In this document: piece by piece, positions 30,301-40,557 of the stretch
Numbering within the stretch: position 1 is the first letter of the stretch
Layout of the letters: each line of letters starts with the position of its first letter
Assembly (NCBI RefSeq): GCF_000308775.1
Contig: NZ_BAGJ01000027.1
Location: 62,001-126,000, forward strand
Direction of reading: 5' to 3'
Length of the DNA stretch: 64,000 nt
DNA from: Nocardia testacea NBRC 100365
GTDB lineage: Bacteria; Actinomycetota; Actinomycetes; Mycobacteriales; Mycobacteriaceae
The notes under the pieces: model-generated
Databases searched by the model: none
What the model was told of the DNA's origin: nothing
What the model saw: the letters and a program-made list of their open reading frames with translations, nothing else
Made by a program: the position numbers and the translations under genes

Positions 30301-33300
30301 CGATCATCACGATATGCTGCGGGCCCGGCTGCACCCGGACCCGGCGCATCCGTCGGGCCGGGCGCTACGCGTGGAACCGGCCGCGGTCTCGGCCGCCGCC
30401 CTCCTGCGGCACGTGCCGGTCGACTCGGTACCCGGCAGCAGCGCGTTCACCGCCCGGGCCGAGGCCGAGGCGGACGCGGCGGCCGGACGTCTCGACCCCG
30501 CGGCGGGCGTGGTGCTGCAACTGGTCTGGCTGGATCCGGCCGATCGGCCCGGCCGGTTGCTCGTTGTCGCGCACCACCTGGTGATCGACGGTGTGTCGTG
30601 GCAGATCCTGGTCCCCGATCTCGCCGCGGCCTGGGCCCAGGTGCGCACCGGGCACCGGCCGCGCCTCGCGCCCGTCGGTACGTCCATGCGCCGGTGGGCG
30701 AATGCCCTGCAGACCGCCGCCGGCGACCACAGCGAACTCGACCGGTGGCGGGCCACCCTGGGCACCGGCGACCCGCCGCTCGGCCCGCGCCCGATCGACC
30801 CGGCCGTGGATGTACAGGCCACCGTCGCCACCGAACAGATCACGCTGTCCGCCGCGGTCACCCACGATGTGCTCACCACGCTGCCCCGGGCCTTCCGCGG
30901 CAATGTGGACGACGCGCTCGTGACCGGGCTCGCGCTGGCGCTGGCCCGGTGGCGCCGCCGCCGCGGTGCCACCGCCGCCGACACCCTGCTCACCCTGGAA
31001 AGCCACGGCCGCCACGACACCGTGCTCCCCGGGGCCGATCTCACCCGCACTGTCGGCTGGTTCACCACCACCTATCCCGTGCGAATCGACCTGTCCGATA
31101 TCGATATCGACGACGCGTTCACCGCCGGTGCGGCCGCCGGAGCAGCGGTCAAATCGGTCAAGGAACAACTCCGGCAGGTGCCTCGCCACGGCACCGGCTT
31201 CGGATTGCTGCGCTACCTCGACAGCGATACCGGCCGCGTGCTTCGCGCACTGCCCACCCCGCAGGTGAGTTTCAACTATCTCGGCCGGTTCGACACCCTG
31301 CCCGCGGCAACGGAAGCCGCCGAGTGGATGCCGGCCGGACCCCGTGCCGCCGGCGGCGCGCAGAATCCGGACGCGCCCGTGGCCGCCCTGCTGGGTATCA
31401 ACGCGGCGACCACCGACACACCCGGCGGGCCGGCGCTCACCGCTGCCTGGGAATACCCCACCGGCATTCTCGACGCCGGCGAGGTCGGCGAGCTCATGGA
31501 ACTGTGGCGCGACGCGATGACCGCGCTCGCCACGCACGCGGCCCGGCCCGGCAGTGGCGGCCTCACCCCGTCCGATCTCGACCTGCTCGATCTGGACCAG
31601 GCCACGATCGACCGGCTCGAGGCGCGGCAGCCGGGACTGGACGACATCTGGCCGCTCACCCCGTTGCAGGCCGGGTTGCTGTTCCACGCCCAGCTCGCGG
31701 CCGGTGATCTCGACGCCTATGTGGTGCAGCTCTGCCTGGAACTCGGCGGGTCGATCGATGCGGACCGGCTCCGGCGCGCCGTGCGGGATCTCCTCGGACG
31801 ACACCCGAATCTGCGGACCGCGTTCGACCGCGACAGCGCCGGGGAGCCGGTCCAGGTGGTGCACCGCCACGTCGACGTGCCGTTCACCCGCATCGGGCTG
31901 CCGGGGCGGGAGGAGGAGGCGGTCGAACTCGAACGGATCATGGCGGCCGACCGTCGCGCCGGCTTCGATCCGGCGGATCCGCCGCTGCTACGACTGACGC
32001 TGATCGACCTCGCCCCGCAGCGGTACCGGCTGCTGGTGAGCCTGCACCACATCCTCGTCGACGGATGGTCGACGCCCCTGCTGATCCGGGAACTGCTGCA
32101 GCTCTACCTCGGCGACGGCGACCCCGCCCTGCTGCCGCCCCCGGTCCGCCCCTACCGCGACTATCTGGCCTGGTTGCGAGCGCAGGACCGGGACGCGGCG
32201 GAGGAGGCGTGGGCCCGGGCCCTCGACGCCGCGACCGAGCCCACCCTGCTGGCTCCCGCCGATCGCGGCCGCCGGCAGACCGCGGCCGGGCGCGAGGTCC
32301 GCCGGCAGCTGAGCGAGGACCGCACCGCGGCACTGGCCGAGGTGGCCCAGCAGCAGGAGATCACGCTCAACACCATCGTCCAAGCCGCCTGGGCGATCGT
32401 CCTCGCGTCCGCGACCGGCCGCGAGGACGTGGTGTTCGGGTCCACCGTTTCCGGGCGCCCGCCACAGCTCGAAGGCATCGAGTCGATGGTCGGGCTGTTC
32501 GTCGACACGGTGCCCGTACGGGTGCGGCTCGCGCGCGACGACACCCTCGCCCGGCTGCTCCGGCGCATCCGGGTCGAACAGACCGCGCTGCTGGACCATC
32601 AGCACCTCGGGCTCGCCCGGATCCAGAACGTCGCAGGCCCCGGCGCGATCTTCGACACCGTGACCGTCTTCGAGTCCTACCCGATCGATCGGACCGGACT
32701 GGCCGAGGCCGCCGATATCGCGGGGCTGCGTGTCCTGGGCGTCCACGGACGCGACGCCGCGCACTATCCGCTCGGCCTGATCGTCGAACACGGCACCCGG
32801 CTGCGCCTCGGCTTCGAATACCTGCCCGATCTCTTCACCCCGGACCGGATCGAAGCACTCGCCGACCGGGTCCTGCGGGTGCTGGACGATATCGCCGACC
32901 ACGTCGACCTTCCGCTCACCCGGCTCCGGCTGCTGTCGCCGGCCGAACACGAGGCACTGGTACCCGTCCGGGGCCGGGCGGGTACGGCGCCGACGGTGCT
33001 ACCGCAGGTGCTGACCGCGGCGATGACACCCGATACCGCCGCGGTGATCGAAGACGGCGTGGGCCTGACCTACCGCGAACTCGACGAACGCTCCAACCGA
33101 TGGGCGCGGATACTGCTGGACGCCGGAATCGGGCCGGAGTCGTTCGTGGCACTGGTACTGCCGCGTTCCGCCGACGCCCTCACCGCCGTCTGGGCGGTCG
33201 CGAAAACCGGCGGCGCGTTCGTGCAGCTCGACCCCGCGGATCCGGACGACCGGATCGCCCGCATCCTCGCCGACTCCGGCGCCGCCCTCGGGCTCGCCCC

Positions 33301-35584
33301 GGCCGACGTCCGGCACCGGCTACCGGACACGATCGAATGGCTCATCCCGGACAGCCCGTCCTTCGCGGCCGCGGCGGCCACGGCCGCACCCGACGCGATC
33401 ACCGACTCCGCGCGCACGACCCCGCTCCGCCCGGAACACCCGGCCTACCTGGTCTACACCTCCGGCTCCACCGGCACACCGAAAGGTGTGGTGGTCACCC
33501 ATACCGGAATCGCGAATCTGGCCGCCGAGGCGCGGGAGCGGTTCGGTCTCACCCCGGCCGCGCGGGTATTGGCCGCCGCCTCCCCCGGCTTCGATGTCTC
33601 CATCCTGGAATGGCTCGGCGCCGCGGCCGCCGGCGCCACCGTGGTGCTCGCCCCCGCGCGTGTGGTCGCGGGGGCCGAACTGGCCGCGACGATCGAGGCC
33701 GGGCACATCACCCATGCGGCGCTCACTCCGACCGTGCTCGCCTCGCTGGATCCCGGCGCGTTCGGCATGCCGGTCACCCTGGTGCTCGGCGGTGAAACGT
33801 GCCCACCCGAGCTGGCGGCCCGCTGGGCGGCGGACCATACGGTGATCAACACCTACGGGGCCACCGAGACCACCGTCATGAGCTGCGCCGCCGCGCCGTT
33901 GCGCACCGTCCCGGACGGTCCGCTCCCGATCGGCGGCCCGGTCCGGGGTTTCACCGCGGTGGTGCTCGATCACGGCCTGCGTCCCGTCCCGCCCGGAGTG
34001 GTCGGCGAGCTGTACCTGGCCGGACCGGGCCTCGCCCGGGGATATCACCGGCGTCCGGTCACCACTGCCGCGCGATTCGTGCCGGATCCGTACGGGCCGC
34101 CCGGTACCCGGATGTACCGGACCGGCGACCTGGTCGCCTGGAACGCCGACCGGTCCCTCCGGTACGTGGGCCGCAGCGATCGGCAGCTCGAGATCGCGGG
34201 CAATCGCGTCGAACCCGGCGAGGTCGAAGCCGCCTTGCGCGGCGGTGCGGATATCGATCAGGCCGCCGTCACGATCCACGACCGGGGCGAGGGCCCCGGC
34301 AGGCTCGTCGGATACGTCGTCCCCTCCCCCGGCACCACACCCGATCTCCCGGCACTGACCGCCCACCTGGCGACGCGGCTGCCCACCCATATGATTCCGG
34401 CCGCCGTGGTCACCCTCGACCGGCTCCCGCTCACCGCGACCGGCAAGCTGGACTACCGGGCGCTGCCCGTGCCCGACCGGCCGTCCGCGGTGTACCGGCC
34501 GCCGTCCACGCCGCTCGAGGCCACGGTGTGCGATGCCTTCGCCGCCATCCTCGAACTGGAGCGGGCCGGTGCCGACAACAACTTCTTCGACCTCGGCGGC
34601 AATTCGCTGGACGCGGCCCGGGCGGCGGCGCGGCTGGGTGAGACGACCGGTTCCGACGTACCGCTCCAATGGATGTTCACCGATCCGACTCCGCGGGCGC
34701 TGGCCCGCCGTATCGAGCTCCGCCGCCGCGGTGACGACGAGCCGGTCTCCGACGACGCCCTCGCGGTGCTGCTTCCGCTGCGCGCCACCGGGCACGACGC
34801 CCCGCTGTTCTGCGTCCACCCCGCCATCGGACTGGCCTGGGGATTCAGCGGCCTGGTGCAGTATCTCGATGCCGACCGCCCCGTCCACGGGCTGCAATCA
34901 CCAGCGCTCACCGAACCCGATACGCGGTTCGCCACGCTGGACGATCTCGCGGCCCGCTATGTCCGAGAGATGAAGGCCGTGCAGCCGCACGGTCCGTACC
35001 ACCTGCTGGGCTATTCGCTGGGCGGCACCATCGCCCACGCGATCGCCGTCCGGTTGCGCCGGGACGGCGAGTCCGTGGCGACACTGGCCATGATGGACAC
35101 CCGGGTCGTCACCGCCGACAGCGTCCGCGCCCCCACACCCACCATCGCGGCGATGCTGGCCGAGGTCGGCGCCGCCGACCCGGACGCTGCCGAACTCACG
35201 ATGGCGGCCGCGGCCGAATTGCTGCACCGGCAGGGCGGACTCGCCACCCTGCTGACTGCGGAGCACCTCGCGCGCCTGCACCGCGACTACGACCGGCTGG
35301 TCGACCTCACCTGGCAGCACCGGCCCGGCCTCTTCGACGGTGACCTGATCTATTTCGGCGCCGCACCGGAAGGTCCGGACGACGACGCCGCACCGGCCCG
35401 CGCCTGGGCCGACCACATCACCGGCCGGATCACCGAGCACCGGATCCCGATCCGGCACGAACAGATGACCGCTCCGCACGCACTCCGCGCCATCGGACTC
35501 GTCCTGACCCAGCACTTCCGGTCCACCTGGACCTCTTCGCCGCCAGCACCCGACTCCAGCAAGGACACCGATCATGACCACTGA
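18371..35584 (+). CDS. Four-module nonribosomal peptide synthetase (C-halfC-A-T / C-A-T-E / C-A-T-E / C-A-T-TE)
   Basis: 5737 residues from the ATG at 18371, with GGAGGAGAG just before it. Module 1: EntF-like C domain (HHVALDGYG near 156-164), a C-lobe-only half C domain (about 477-717), A1 (YTSGSTG near 887), carrier Ser at 1269. Module 2: C (HHIAADG near 1457), A2 (YTSGSTG at 1940), carrier Ser 2323, E domain ([10 protein letters not shown] near 2517, TRTVGWFTT). Module 3: C (QHHLLLDGW near 3020), A3 (3489), carrier Ser 3876, E domain ([16 protein letters not shown]). Module 4: C (LHHILVDGW near 4559), A4 (5029), carrier GGNS Ser 5412, thioesterase with GYSLGG (Ser 5549) and a late His. GGDSI before the E domains and GGNS before the TE fit their partners. 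The predicted product is L-D-D-X, possibly acyl-capped. Approximate specificity codes read by eye are DAWVVAAIMK, DVLFTGEVTK, DALAAGTVEK and DVLAVGTVMK; none is matched with confidence. The stop overlaps the DUF6875-like gene by 11 bp. No MbtH or transporter is in the window. Confidence 0.97.
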   Translation: MDRSDPYFEPGSGGNGPARSGTTVGNLVPLSAGQRGLWLAQQLRPDIPISEAQYIELHGDLDIELLRRSSIRAGHEFQSGYLRLVESDGEPHQLYDPYLESVGPVIDLRGEPDPMEAGLQWMRREYTTPLDMVRDRLVAGALLQIGERHYLWYNRIHHVALDGYGAMTMVNRVAALYTAAVRGGTAEHGDPLEPSRAADLRTLYEADRSYRESKRFTDDRAYWVNRLAGVGEGSSLATGYAPACAESVAVLGELDPATVARIHRSAAALAASPAAVVIAAFGCYLARMTGRDDVMVDIPVSGRTTAVVRRSGGVFVNVAPFPIELGAGETVATLVRRVQSDLIGALRHQRCGLYDIRAATGADGQRQYAGPMVNVMFFPQQIRLGPVTGEFHILSSGPVEDLLVDLYQTGDPPRTILHFLANPDLYTRDELAAHRTGFTRFLEAFAAAAPDTGLGQVHPDSARAGDRIRRRRETLTFWRETLADLPEELPLPFDRPRPAVASGRRGNRRFGLDADLAGTLEELAAERGTSLFTVIHAAMAVLLARLSGSGDIAVGAPVGRHGAGGTTPELVDAVVLRTETDLGESFTGFLDRVARVDSAAFGHSGIPFARLVEELGPPRSPARHPLFQTMVACGTPPQAVPDPTDPGAAVTGLPDPARLDLRVTVSDDEDGSTVAVDYSADLFDADTVDSLIHRWIRILESVAAEPGAAVGSIDVLDPTERAGLLTRSGPPAGAPRTFAELLAAAAARDPGAPAILCGDTRIDYRELDERSDRLARTLIERGAGPEGVVAVAMPRSPDSVLALWAVVKSGAAFLPIDPSYPAARIAHMVTDSGAALGLTIAALRAELPATVEWLLPGDPGPPGGARPITDRDRTTVLRHTHPAYLIYTSGSTGTPKGVTVTHSGLAALAAEQRERYAVTGAARTLHLASPSFDASVWELLLAVGSGATMVIAEPGTYGGAELADLIRRHGVTHAVATPAALASVDPAGLDSLRVVVAAGDACPPELVRRWAVGGREFFDAYGPTEVTIMANHSAPLTPGEPVTIGGPVRGATEWVLDRRLEPVPVGVAGELYIAGALLARGYHHRPGATAARFVACPWKSGQRMYRTGDMVRWTAEETIQYLGRSDFQVEIRGVRVELGEIDAALAACESVGFAVTVGHHTGSGTAALASYVVPAPGHSIDIPVLTAHLRGLLPSYMVPPSITVLEHIPLTPAGKLDRKALPDPVVTTTMPFRPPGTPVERTIARVFAEVLGHDTVGLDDSFFALGGDSLTATRVAARLGTALGAEVPVRLLFEVPRVSELAARVEGQLRTGRQRPPLVAGPRPDLVPLAPAQQRMWFFNQYDTASGAYNMPIAVRLRGELDLGALRAAMTDVLGRHESLRTRYPEQKGTLTQVVEPVDAVDRELSPIPVGPDRLVTAITEFVHEGFDVSTRVPVRTRLFRVAGGAETEYVLAVVVHHIAADGFSMAPLARDVTIAYAARARGAAPEWPPLPVQYADYALWQRTVLGDPDDPDSLSARQIRYWKETLADLPEELGLPFDRPRPAVRSNRGSSHRFGLGSDLVGKLRAFARDRSSSLFMVIHGALATLLARSSGSGDIAIGTPVAGRGAAVLDDVIGMFVNTVVLRTEVDPGESFDAFLDRVERIDLAAFGNADVPFEQLVDELAPQRSQSRHPLFQVLLAFQNLARPDLELPGLHVSVLDLPEDVSRFDLQLMLADDERGGLAVTVTYSTELFDADTIESLVRRWIRILEAVAADPAVPVGAIEVLESAERADLLTRSGAPAGAPRTLAELLAAGAARNPTATALVSGDARIDYRELGERAGRLARTLVERGAGPDDIVAVAMPRSADFVLAVCAVAASGAAFLPIDPSYPAARIIHMTTDSGAVLGLTTTAVRDRLPDTIEWLTPDTAGSSERAGDGGPISDADRVRPLRADHLAYVIYTSGSTGLPKAVAVAHRGLAACASEHHEGLHIGPGARVLGLASPSFDVSVLELLSALAAGATMVVAPGDVNGGDALAELLDRERVGHVFITPSALSTVDPDRWPLPHLRTLTVGGEGYGTELVQRWSHGHEMFDEYGPTEGTVTTTRSAALVPGEPVTIGGPIRGVTVWILDQRLQPVPAGVTGELYVAGALLARGYHRRPGMTAGHFVACPWSPGRRMYRTGDMARWTANGTIQYLGRSDFQVKIRGLRIELGEIDAVLGAHESVGFAATVGHRTGTGATTLAAYVVPAPGRSIDIAQLIDHLGSRLPSYMIPPSITVLEHIPLTPAGKLDRRALPEPARADSTPFRAPRTPLEHTIAGAFAEVLGVDTVGLDDSFFALGGDSIMSIMLVNRARSAGVLFSAREVFDHRTVAGLAAVAVRDDDAAHASGSVELPGAGVGPIPLTPIMHWFTEHARGTGRLTQAVLLGLPPGVSRQRLAETVQAVLDRHDMLRSRLRPDGDGNWIWETSPVGAIRSDDIIHRVTTDATPGGPEFRRVIAAESVAAANRLDPAAGIVVQAAWFDPVDTTVPGRLLIVVHHSAIDGVSWRVLVPDLAIAWARAESGTPPDLPPVGTSVRGWAHGLVQAAQRPERIAELGLWQAQTAGPDPMIGSRPLDPAVDVADTVRTVEVELPAEVTAALATEVPAAFHGTVADGLLAALALATTKWRRESVPADTGGRYAQPVIGLEGHGREEDIVPGADLTRTVGWFTTSFPVRLDLSNIDIDDAYAGGPALGAAVKAVKEQLRAVPDHGIGYGLLRYLNKDTAPVLRALPAPQIGFNHLGRIVTGPRGQAQAWQPVDDGGDFGAAELARALNPDMPVTAALEVTSRIVDDGVRPRLRAIWSYPAGVLDAAAVGRVAQLWSDALTTLAAYARRPGTGGRTPSDLDLVRLRQAEIERLEARYPELRDIWPLTPLQEGLLFHALAAEESADAYIVQLVVELRGRVDPARLRRAGQLLLDRHANLRAAFVTDIGPVQVVDSGVAAPWSEVDLSGLTDDARAREWERLTAADRATRFDPARPPLLRWMLVTTGPDSYRLVLTQHHLLLDGWSTPLLLRELLVLYATDGDIAALPPVRPYRDFLAWLGAQDRAAALDAWAHVFDGADEPTLLAPVDPGRGYTGSRDVTGESTEEQTARLTGLAQARGVTLNTVLQGAWAIVLGLLTSRHDVTFGSTVSGRPPQIPGVESMIGLFVNTLPVRVRLDPAESPAQLLERIQAEQAALLDHHHVGLTDIEHAAGPGAVFDTMTVFESYPVDRGGVTAETDIAGLRLVDVTGTDAAHYPLGVVAHIDTRLHLRIKYRPELFEHNAPAAILRRILRVLDLFVTDPDRPLGRLDLLFPAEYRQLLSISGDPAAPEQVLPDLLTAGPDPEAIAVVCGEHRWTYRELDAQSNRLARWLIARGAGPETGVAVGLPRSAESVLAIWAVAKSGAAFVPVDPAFPADRIDHMLTDSGVTVGITSARWRDRLPGRVCWLVLDEPATAAEVAAMAAAPVTDAERILPVRADQVAYVIYTSGSTGVPKGVVVSHRGLANLVAEQQSRFGIGPGTRVLHAASPSFDAAILEQLCAFASGGQLVIAPPAAYGGAELSRILRRERVTHAALTPTVLGTIDPAGLECLETVALGGEVPPPELVSRWAPGRTLVNTYGPAEATVETDATEPLAANAAVTIGRPIRGVGQVVLDTWLRPVPVGVVGELYLAGPGLARGYRNRTGTTAARFVADPFAGPGRRMYRTGDLVRWSRQPDGTPALEYVGRADSQVKVRGFRIELGEVESVLRTCPGVADAAAAVHRDPAAGDRLIGYLVPEPGAAVDPAATLAHAGERLAAHMVPAHAMVLHALPLTATGKLDRAALPAPDFAAARTVSRTPVTGAEKTLARLFAEVLGVDEVGADDSFFALGGDSIMAIQLVTRARAAGLVFSAGAVFDHRTVAALARNAVRDSGSAAPARPAELPGGGVGPVPLTPIMCWMFERGSFDRFCQWVELALPAGIDADGIAATVQAVLDHHDMLRARLHPDPAHPSGRALRVEPAAVSAAALLRHVPVDSVPGSSAFTARAEAEADAAAGRLDPAAGVVLQLVWLDPADRPGRLLVVAHHLVIDGVSWQILVPDLAAAWAQVRTGHRPRLAPVGTSMRRWANALQTAAGDHSELDRWRATLGTGDPPLGPRPIDPAVDVQATVATEQITLSAAVTHDVLTTLPRAFRGNVDDALVTGLALALARWRRRRGATAADTLLTLESHGRHDTVLPGADLTRTVGWFTTTYPVRIDLSDIDIDDAFTAGAAAGAAVKSVKEQLRQVPRHGTGFGLLRYLDSDTGRVLRALPTPQVSFNYLGRFDTLPAATEAAEWMPAGPRAAGGAQNPDAPVAALLGINAATTDTPGGPALTAAWEYPTGILDAGEVGELMELWRDAMTALATHAARPGSGGLTPSDLDLLDLDQATIDRLEARQPGLDDIWPLTPLQAGLLFHAQLAAGDLDAYVVQLCLELGGSIDADRLRRAVRDLLGRHPNLRTAFDRDSAGEPVQVVHRHVDVPFTRIGLPGREEEAVELERIMAADRRAGFDPADPPLLRLTLIDLAPQRYRLLVSLHHILVDGWSTPLLIRELLQLYLGDGDPALLPPPVRPYRDYLAWLRAQDRDAAEEAWARALDAATEPTLLAPADRGRRQTAAGREVRRQLSEDRTAALAEVAQQQEITLNTIVQAAWAIVLASATGREDVVFGSTVSGRPPQLEGIESMVGLFVDTVPVRVRLARDDTLARLLRRIRVEQTALLDHQHLGLARIQNVAGPGAIFDTVTVFESYPIDRTGLAEAADIAGLRVLGVHGRDAAHYPLGLIVEHGTRLRLGFEYLPDLFTPDRIEALADRVLRVLDDIADHVDLPLTRLRLLSPAEHEALVPVRGRAGTAPTVLPQVLTAAMTPDTAAVIEDGVGLTYRELDERSNRWARILLDAGIGPESFVALVLPRSADALTAVWAVAKTGGAFVQLDPADPDDRIARILADSGAALGLAPADVRHRLPDTIEWLIPDSPSFAAAAATAAPDAITDSARTTPLRPEHPAYLVYTSGSTGTPKGVVVTHTGIANLAAEARERFGLTPAARVLAAASPGFDVSILEWLGAAAAGATVVLAPARVVAGAELAATIEAGHITHAALTPTVLASLDPGAFGMPVTLVLGGETCPPELAARWAADHTVINTYGATETTVMSCAAAPLRTVPDGPLPIGGPVRGFTAVVLDHGLRPVPPGVVGELYLAGPGLARGYHRRPVTTAARFVPDPYGPPGTRMYRTGDLVAWNADRSLRYVGRSDRQLEIAGNRVEPGEVEAALRGGADIDQAAVTIHDRGEGPGRLVGYVVPSPGTTPDLPALTAHLATRLPTHMIPAAVVTLDRLPLTATGKLDYRALPVPDRPSAVYRPPSTPLEATVCDAFAAILELERAGADNNFFDLGGNSLDAARAAARLGETTGSDVPLQWMFTDPTPRALARRIELRRRGDDEPVSDDALAVLLPLRATGHDAPLFCVHPAIGLAWGFSGLVQYLDADRPVHGLQSPALTEPDTRFATLDDLAARYVREMKAVQPHGPYHLLGYSLGGTIAHAIAVRLRRDGESVATLAMMDTRVVTADSVRAPTPTIAAMLAEVGAADPDAAELTMAAAAELLHRQGGLATLLTAEHLARLHRDYDRLVDLTWQHRPGLFDGDLIYFGAAPEGPDDDAAPARAWADHITGRITEHRIPIRHEQMTAPHALRAIGLVLTQHFRSTWTSSPPAPDSSKDTDHDH
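19798..20520 (+). other. Orphan C-terminal half of a condensation domain inside NRPS module 1
   Basis: Between the complete first C domain (ending near 19720) and A1 lies about 240 residues that align with the C-terminal lobe of the module 2 C domain (about 22940-23660): [66 protein letters not shown]-like [11 protein letters not shown], and [20 protein letters not shown]. The N-terminal lobe with HHxxxDG is absent, so it cannot catalyse condensation alone. The frame is intact. Confidence 0.85.
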
Positions 35585-36296
35585 CCGAGCTGTAGGTAGA
35601 CGCAGCGGAATCGAACCCGCCAGCCTGTTCGCGCCCGATCCGGTGAGCGCCGCCCTCGAGCACCCCCGCACCTCCGAACTCCGGCGGTGGACGCTCGAAT
35701 ACCTGTGCCGGCCCCATCCCGACCTCGGCCGCCACGGCCCCGTCTGCCCGTATATGAGCCATGCCGTCGAACGCCGGTTCCTGTGGGCGGCGTTCTTCGA
35801 GGGTCAGCGGATCGATATCGAGCGTATCGCCGCCATCGTCGACGATATGTACGAACTGTTCCCCGCCCTGCAGCCCACGAAAGACCCCGACGCCCGCTTC
35901 AAAGCTGTCCTCGTGGTCTTCCCCGATCTCACCGATTACACCGGTATCGAGACCGTCCAGCGCGATCAGAAGACCCGTTTCGTCCACGACGGCCTGATGC
36001 TCGGACAGTTCTATCCGGGCTGCACTGTCGCCGGCCTGCACAATCCGGCCTTCCCGGCGCTCGATTCCCCGCTGCCCCTACTCGCCGTTCGGCACATGGT
36101 CTCCACCGACTTCCTGTTCCTCGACACCCGCCAGGAGTGGATCGATATCTACCTCCGGATCTTCGCTCCGGCGATCCCCGAGTTCATCACCTCCGCCATG
36201 GCCGATCGGCTCGTGCACCCGCCCGCTGTCCAGGAGGCCGAGCCGCCCGCCGCCGAACCGGTGGGCGCGCGCGCCGGATCACCCCGGCCCCCGTGA
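35574..36296 (+). CDS. DUF6875-like protein coupled to the NRPS
   Basis: 240 residues; the ATG lies inside the last codons of the NRPS (11-bp overlap), so translation is coupled. The first 45 residues contain [20 protein letters not shown] followed by VCPYM, a short Cys-Pro motif. The centre has [20 protein letters not shown] and [20 protein letters not shown]. Then come [20 protein letters not shown] and a C-terminal helix [17 protein letters not shown]. This matches my memory of the DUF6875 family seen beside NRPS and other biosynthetic genes in actinomycetes; no biochemical function is known to me. The tail after residue 220 is Pro/Ala-rich. A role in making or modifying the peptide is inferred only from the coupling. 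Confidence 0.7.
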   Translation: MTTDRAVGRRSGIEPASLFAPDPVSAALEHPRTSELRRWTLEYLCRPHPDLGRHGPVCPYMSHAVERRFLWAAFFEGQRIDIERIAAIVDDMYELFPALQPTKDPDARFKAVLVVFPDLTDYTGIETVQRDQKTRFVHDGLMLGQFYPGCTVAGLHNPAFPALDSPLPLLAVRHMVSTDFLFLDTRQEWIDIYLRIFAPAIPEFITSAMADRLVHPPAVQEAEPPAAEPVGARAGSPRPP

Positions 36297-36298
36297 TC

Positions 36299-36325
36299 AC
36301 CGGTCGGCGACGACCCGCGACCGGT
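36299..36325. terminator. Candidate terminator at the end of the NRPS operon
   Basis: ACCGGTCG (36299-36306) and CGACCGGT (36318-36325) form a perfect 8-bp stem with an 11-base loop, beginning 3 bp after the DUF6875-like stop. It lies in the short gap facing the convergent methyltransferase gene, so it may serve both. Confidence 0.5.
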
Positions 36326-36344
36326 ATGCGTCCGGCGCCGCCGG

Positions 36345-37241
36345 TCAGCCGGAACTCCGCACCGCGGACAGGTACCGCGGTCGTTGCCAGTGCTGTTCGA
36401 GTTCGTCGGGGAGCTCAGGCAGCACCAAGCCGTAGGTGGCGGCCAGATCGGCGGGGGCGGCCGCCTGCACCGACCATCCGTGCCCGCTCAGCCACTGTTG
36501 CGGGTCGGCCCTGTCGTCGGAGTAGAACAGCTCGGCCGGGTCGATGTCGCCGAACGGATTCTTATCGAGATATTTCGTCTCGAGCCGGGCGAAATTGCTG
36601 TTCGCCGCATCGGCGGGGGTGCTCTCCACTGCGACGCGACTACCGGGCGGGCTCAATCCATCGATGTGGGCGAACAACGCGTCCTGAGCCGCCCCGGGCA
36701 GGTACGGCAACAGCCCCTCGGCCGACCATGCCGTGGCAGCCCCCGCATCCGCTCCGGCCGCGGCCAACGCGGACGGCCAGTCGGCGCGCAGGTCCACGGC
36801 CACCGTGCGGCGTTCGGCGCGCGGTCTCGCCCCGTGCTCGGCGAGCACCCGGTCCTTGAACTCGAGCACCTCGGGTCGGTCGATCTCGTAGACGACGGTC
36901 CCCGGGGGCCAATCGAGCCGGTACACCCGCGCGTCCAACCCGGCGGCAAGTATCACCACCTGCGTGGTTCCGGCCGCGGCGGCCGACAGGAAGAAATCGT
37001 CGAAGAATTTGGTCCGCAACCCCATGAATCCGGGTACCAGCGGGGTTCCGGACAGGGTCGGCGGATCCGCCAGTATGTCCAGAAAATGCGGTTCACCGGC
37101 GGCTCGGACGAACAGTTCGGCGTATTCGTCGCGGATGAGCGGGTCCGGCTGGGCGGATTCCAGCGCCCGGAAAGTCGCCACACCCAACGCGGTGAGTCCG
37201 ACACCGGTGACGATATCCCAGGCATCTCCCTCGGTTCGCAC
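36345..37241 (-). CDS. SAM-dependent methyltransferase, Rv0726c/TIGR00027 (LCM-like) family
   Basis: 298 residues from a GTG at 37241 with GGGAGG upstream. It opens with TEGDAWDIVTGVGLTALGVA, a typical start for this mycobacterial and nocardial family. Motifs in order: DPLIRDEYAELFVRAAG, LRTKFFDDFFLSAA, the SAM-binding loop QVVILAAGLDARVYRLDWP, TVVYEIDRPEVLEFK, and the active-site region WSAEGLLPYLP. Relatives are leucine carboxyl methyltransferase-like enzymes, abundant in mycobacteria and often near polyketide or peptide loci; substrates are mostly unknown. It converges on the NRPS operon, so it could methylate a carboxylate or hydroxyl of the product, but it could equally be unrelated. Confidence 0.9.
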   Translation of the reverse strand: MRTEGDAWDIVTGVGLTALGVATFRALESAQPDPLIRDEYAELFVRAAGEPHFLDILADPPTLSGTPLVPGFMGLRTKFFDDFFLSAAAAGTTQVVILAAGLDARVYRLDWPPGTVVYEIDRPEVLEFKDRVLAEHGARPRAERRTVAVDLRADWPSALAAAGADAGAATAWSAEGLLPYLPGAAQDALFAHIDGLSPPGSRVAVESTPADAANSNFARLETKYLDKNPFGDIDPAELFYSDDRADPQQWLSGHGWSVQAAAPADLAATYGLVLPELPDELEQHWQRPRYLSAVRSSG

Positions 37242-37455
37242 GACGGAACCTCCCGATCGAATCGGTGGATACGAGCATGGCGATCACGTTCGAGAACGGC
37301 ACATCATCTCCACCGCCCCGAACGCCGACCGCGGGCGGATGTGATCCCGATTCTACGTCCGGACAGCGGGGTATCGCCCCCGGCCAGGTGGTACTCCGGC
37401 ATGGACCCGGGTCGTCGCGGCGAGAAACATCCCGCGTGTCTCGCCGAGATCCCGT
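37242..37455. other. Intergenic, promoter of the methyltransferase gene expected
   Basis: 214 bp between the starts of the leftward methyltransferase gene and the end of the AraC gene. No gene or clear regulatory palindrome was seen. Confidence 0.4.
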
Positions 37456-38421
37456 CTACAGCCGGGCATCGAGGTCGCCGAGGGGCCGCGCGGCGAGCTC
37501 GCCGCGCCGGCGCTGCCGGTACTCGCGCGGCGTCTCCCCCGTCGCCGCCTTGAACGCGGTGGAGAACCATGAGGCGTTGAACCCGCAGCGGGCGGCCAGA
37601 TCACCGATCGGCACCTCGGCGTAGGCGGGATCGGCGAGGAACGAGCACGCGGCGCGCAGGGCCTCTTCGCGCCGCAGATCGCGGAAGGTGAACCCCTCGC
37701 GATGCAGGATGGCGCGCACCTGACGGGGCGACCAGCCCAGCGCCGCGGCAACGGCGGGCAGGCGGACGTCCCGGTGGCCGATATGGGTGCGCACATATCG
37801 GCGCACCTGCTCGATCACCTCGCCGTGCCGGTCCCGCTGCGGGCTCACCTCCCCGGCCGACAGCATGCACAGCAGTTCCCCGATTCGACGGCAGACCGCG
37901 TCGAATTCCGCCGTCGACAGCGCCGCCTGCTCGGCGTGGGTGCTCCGGATGAGCGTCCGGGTGATCCGGCCGAGACCGGAGGACATATCGAGCTCCGCGG
38001 TGCGCGTCCCGAAAGAGCCGGTGCGGTCCTCTATTTCGTCGCGCGGCACCTGGAACGCGTAGGCCGACGACCGCGGGATGTGGAGATGACACACTGTATC
38101 GAGCACGGTGACGGCGCCCTGACCGGGACCGGCCGCGGTGACGCTGCCGTCGCGGTACCGGACCGTGTAGGTGCCCTGTTCGGGAAGCACGATCCAGTAG
38201 AAATCGTCGCCCGCGACCCGGCGGATATGCGGCCGGGTCCGCCTCGACGTCCGCGACCCGTGTTGATCCCAGCGCAACAGCCGGTAGCCGGCGCTCTCCT
38301 GCACCGACATCGTCGCGCCCCACCGGTCGGATTCGTGGTAGTCGTGATCCATGGGCATCAAACTGTCGGCGATGGTGGTCCACGATGCCGAACTCCGCGC
38401 GGTCACACTGTAGAAATCCAC
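37456..38421 (-). CDS. AraC family transcriptional regulator
   Basis: 321 residues from the GTG at 38421; the protein starts VDFYSVTARSSASWTTIAD and MPMDHDYHESDRWGA follows, the usual opening of AraC-binding-like-domain regulators in nocardiae. The N-terminal sensor runs to about 200, with ADMRPG-like GDDFYWIVLPEQGTYTV. The C-terminal DNA-binding domain (about 225-312) has two helix-turn-helix units: VRLPAVAAALGWSPRQVRAIL and VPIGDLAARCGFNASWFSTAFKAATG, then the signature TPREYRQRRR. It lies 52 bp downstream of the P450 gene on the same strand. It could regulate the P450 or the NRPS locus. The effector is unknown. Confidence 0.9.
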   Translation of the reverse strand: MDFYSVTARSSASWTTIADSLMPMDHDYHESDRWGATMSVQESAGYRLLRWDQHGSRTSRRTRPHIRRVAGDDFYWIVLPEQGTYTVRYRDGSVTAAGPGQGAVTVLDTVCHLHIPRSSAYAFQVPRDEIEDRTGSFGTRTAELDMSSGLGRITRTLIRSTHAEQAALSTAEFDAVCRRIGELLCMLSAGEVSPQRDRHGEVIEQVRRYVRTHIGHRDVRLPAVAAALGWSPRQVRAILHREGFTFRDLRREEALRAACSFLADPAYAEVPIGDLAARCGFNASWFSTAFKAATGETPREYRQRRRGELAARPLGDLDARL

Positions 38422-38473
38422 GGTCCTGTCCTCGGCGATGCTCCGGCGGGACCGGCCGGCCGGTGGGACGCGG

Positions 38474-39694
38474 TCACCGCGGCTCGCCGAGCGAGATCGG
38501 TATGGACAGCGGCCCGATGGTGAAGAACGAGGGCGTGTAGGGCACCTCGTCCGGATCGATGGCGAGTCGCAGGTCCGGCAGCCGTCGATACAGCGAGGCA
38601 AGCGCCAGCCGCCCCTCGAGCCGGGCGAGCCCGGCGCCGATGCAGTAGCGCGGGCCGTGCCCGAAGCCCAGATGCCCGGCCCGCTGTGCGCGGGTGATAT
38701 CGAACTCTTCCGCGGTTTCGCCGTACTCCGCGGGATCGATTCCGCACGCCTGGTAGACCACGCCCACCGCATTGCCCTTCGGAATCGCCACACCCGCAAT
38801 GGTCACATCTGTCAGGGTGAACCGCCAGCTGGTCATCATCACCGAATGGCGATAGCGCACTGTCTCTTCCACGACATCGGCCCACCGATCGCCGGCTATC
38901 GCCAGCCGGAGCTGCTCGGGATGCCGGGCCAGCGCCAGAATCGCATACCCCAGCATGTGGACGGTGGTCTCGTGACCGGCGACGAGCATGATCCACAGGA
39001 CCGCCACCAGTTCCTCGGTGGTGAGCCTGTCGTCCCGCTCCCGCGCCTGCACCAGGCCCGAGGTGAGGTCGGTCCCCGGCTCCCGGCCCTTGCGGTCCAC
39101 CAGGTCGCGCAGGTAGGCCTGCAGTCCGTTCTGCGCCGCGAAGGCCTGCTCCGGAGAACTGTTGTGCGCCAGCAGTGTTGCCGTCCAACCGCGCAAACGG
39201 CCGCGGTCCTGTTCGGGGATGCCGAACAGTTCGCAGATCACCGCCATCGGCAATGCCTCGGTGAAGGCGGGCACCAGATCGACCCCGTCGCCGGCGGCCA
39301 CCACCTCGTCGAGGAGTTCGTCGATGATCGCCTGGATCCGCGGCTCCAGCGCCAGCACCCGGCCCGGTGTGAACGCCTTGCCGATCAGACCCCGCAGCCG
39401 GCGATGGTCGGCACCGTCCTTGGTCGACAGATGCTCGCCCTGGACCACCGCGCGCAACGGCCAGTCCTCGGGAATCTCTCCGTTGTGCAAAGCGGGCCAG
39501 TGCCGGGGATCCCGGGCGAAGGTGTTGTTGTCGCCGGCGAGGACCTCGCGGACGGCCTCGTAGGTCAGCGCCAGGTAGCCCGGGACGCCGCCGGGGAATT
39601 CCACCTCGACCACCGGCGCGGTCTCGCGCAGGCGGCGGCACGTGTCGAGCGGATTCTCGTTCGCAGCGGGGAAGGCGGGAAGTGTGGTCGACAC
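38474..39694 (-). CDS. Cytochrome P450 (class I, soluble)
   Basis: 406 residues from a GTG at 39694, with GGAGAAAGGAA upstream. I-helix oxygen-activation motif: MLVAGHETTVHML. K-helix ExxR: VVEETVRYRHS. Heme loop: GFGHGPRYCIGAGLARLEG with the axial Cys. Full length for a bacterial P450 and without membrane anchor, so it needs a ferredoxin and reductase in trans; a matching set is encoded at 47192-48810. It lies about 3 kb from the end of the NRPS operon, near a methyltransferase and an AraC regulator. Hydroxylation of the peptide or of an unrelated small molecule are both possible. The sequence does not allow a CYP subfamily to be named. Confidence 0.93.
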   Translation of the reverse strand: MSTTLPAFPAANENPLDTCRRLRETAPVVEVEFPGGVPGYLALTYEAVREVLAGDNNTFARDPRHWPALHNGEIPEDWPLRAVVQGEHLSTKDGADHRRLRGLIGKAFTPGRVLALEPRIQAIIDELLDEVVAAGDGVDLVPAFTEALPMAVICELFGIPEQDRGRLRGWTATLLAHNSSPEQAFAAQNGLQAYLRDLVDRKGREPGTDLTSGLVQARERDDRLTTEELVAVLWIMLVAGHETTVHMLGYAILALARHPEQLRLAIAGDRWADVVEETVRYRHSVMMTSWRFTLTDVTIAGVAIPKGNAVGVVYQACGIDPAEYGETAEEFDITRAQRAGHLGFGHGPRYCIGAGLARLEGRLALASLYRRLPDLRLAIDPDEVPYTPSFFTIGPLSIPISLGEPR

Positions 39695-40051
39695 GTGCGT
39701 TCCTTTCTCCGGGCCCGGCCGTCACCGGACGCTCGCCGAGGAGTATCGCGCTCCGGCACCGCGGCCGACGACCGCGCGACCCGACTGTGCCCCTAACCCG
39801 AAAAATGTGGGCGGGAACCCGAAATACGCAGCCGCCGAGCTGTTTACCGATCGATGGGAGGCGGTTGCCCACCGGGGCATGGATCGGGCCGGACACCGGC
39901 GATGCGAGCACGAGTTCTGCCGTCGCCGTCGGCGCCCCTCGTCCGCCGCGGGTTCGTCCCGGGTCGGTCGGATCATCGGTGGCCGGCGAGATCGCCACGG
40001 CCGGGAGGCAGTTTTCACCGCGTCGACCGACACCGTGATCGTCGAGGTCCT

Positions 40052-40335
40052 ACCGTCTACTTCCTGGCCGGACCACCCTGTCTGCGGGCGGCGCTGTGCC
40101 GGCTCCTGCCCCATTCCCGCCACGGGCGATCCTGCCGGGCGATGAGACCTTCGCCGCGGTCGGCGCCTATGCCGCCGGCAACATACTGATCTCCGTGGTC
40201 GCGGGGGCGGCGACCTTTCTGTGGTCGATCGCATTCTCGGTGCCGTACGCGCTCCTGCCGGTCCGGTTCATCGCCGTGCTCGACGTGGTACCTGTGCTCG
40301 GGTCGACGATCGCGGACATGGTGGTGGCGGCATCG
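40052..40335 (+). pseudogene. Relic of an AI-2E family transporter
   Basis: One frame gives VYFLAGPPCLRAALCRLLPH (from about 40055). After a one-base shift near 40120 the next frame gives RAILPGDETFAAVGAYAAGN, ILISVVAGAATFLWSIAFSV and ALLPVRFIAVLDVVPVLGST, ending near 40335. This is the order of conserved blocks in AI-2E exporters (R--L--L-P---R---I-GD ... GAY--GN-LIS--AG ... VPYALLL----A--DLVP--G). The N-terminal half and the last helices are gone. The rest of the gap between the P450 and 40558 holds no other recognised gene. Confidence 0.65.
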
Positions 40336-40557
40336 GCGAGTGGGAACGGATGCGCCGGCGTGTTCGGGTCGGCGTCGATCTCGCCCGCGCTGGGCAGCCC
40401 GGCGCCCGCGGACTCGGCACAGGCGCTGATGGAGGGCGCGCCCGCGCCGAGTGCCGCATCGCCCGGTACCGCCGCGCCGGTACCGATCACGGACCGGCGA
40501 TTCATCGCCATGGTTTCCCGGGGCGATCACTCGACATGGTGGTCCATCCGGGCGCCG

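Noticed and set aside
28429..31707. Long plus-strand open frame (1092 codons) inside the NRPS
   Set aside because: Out of frame with the NRPS, Arg/Gly/Pro-rich, no family pattern; a shadow of modules 3 and 4.
40167..40511. 114-codon minus-strand frame
   Set aside because: It covers the AI-2E relic on the other strand and reads as low-complexity Ala/Ser/Thr.
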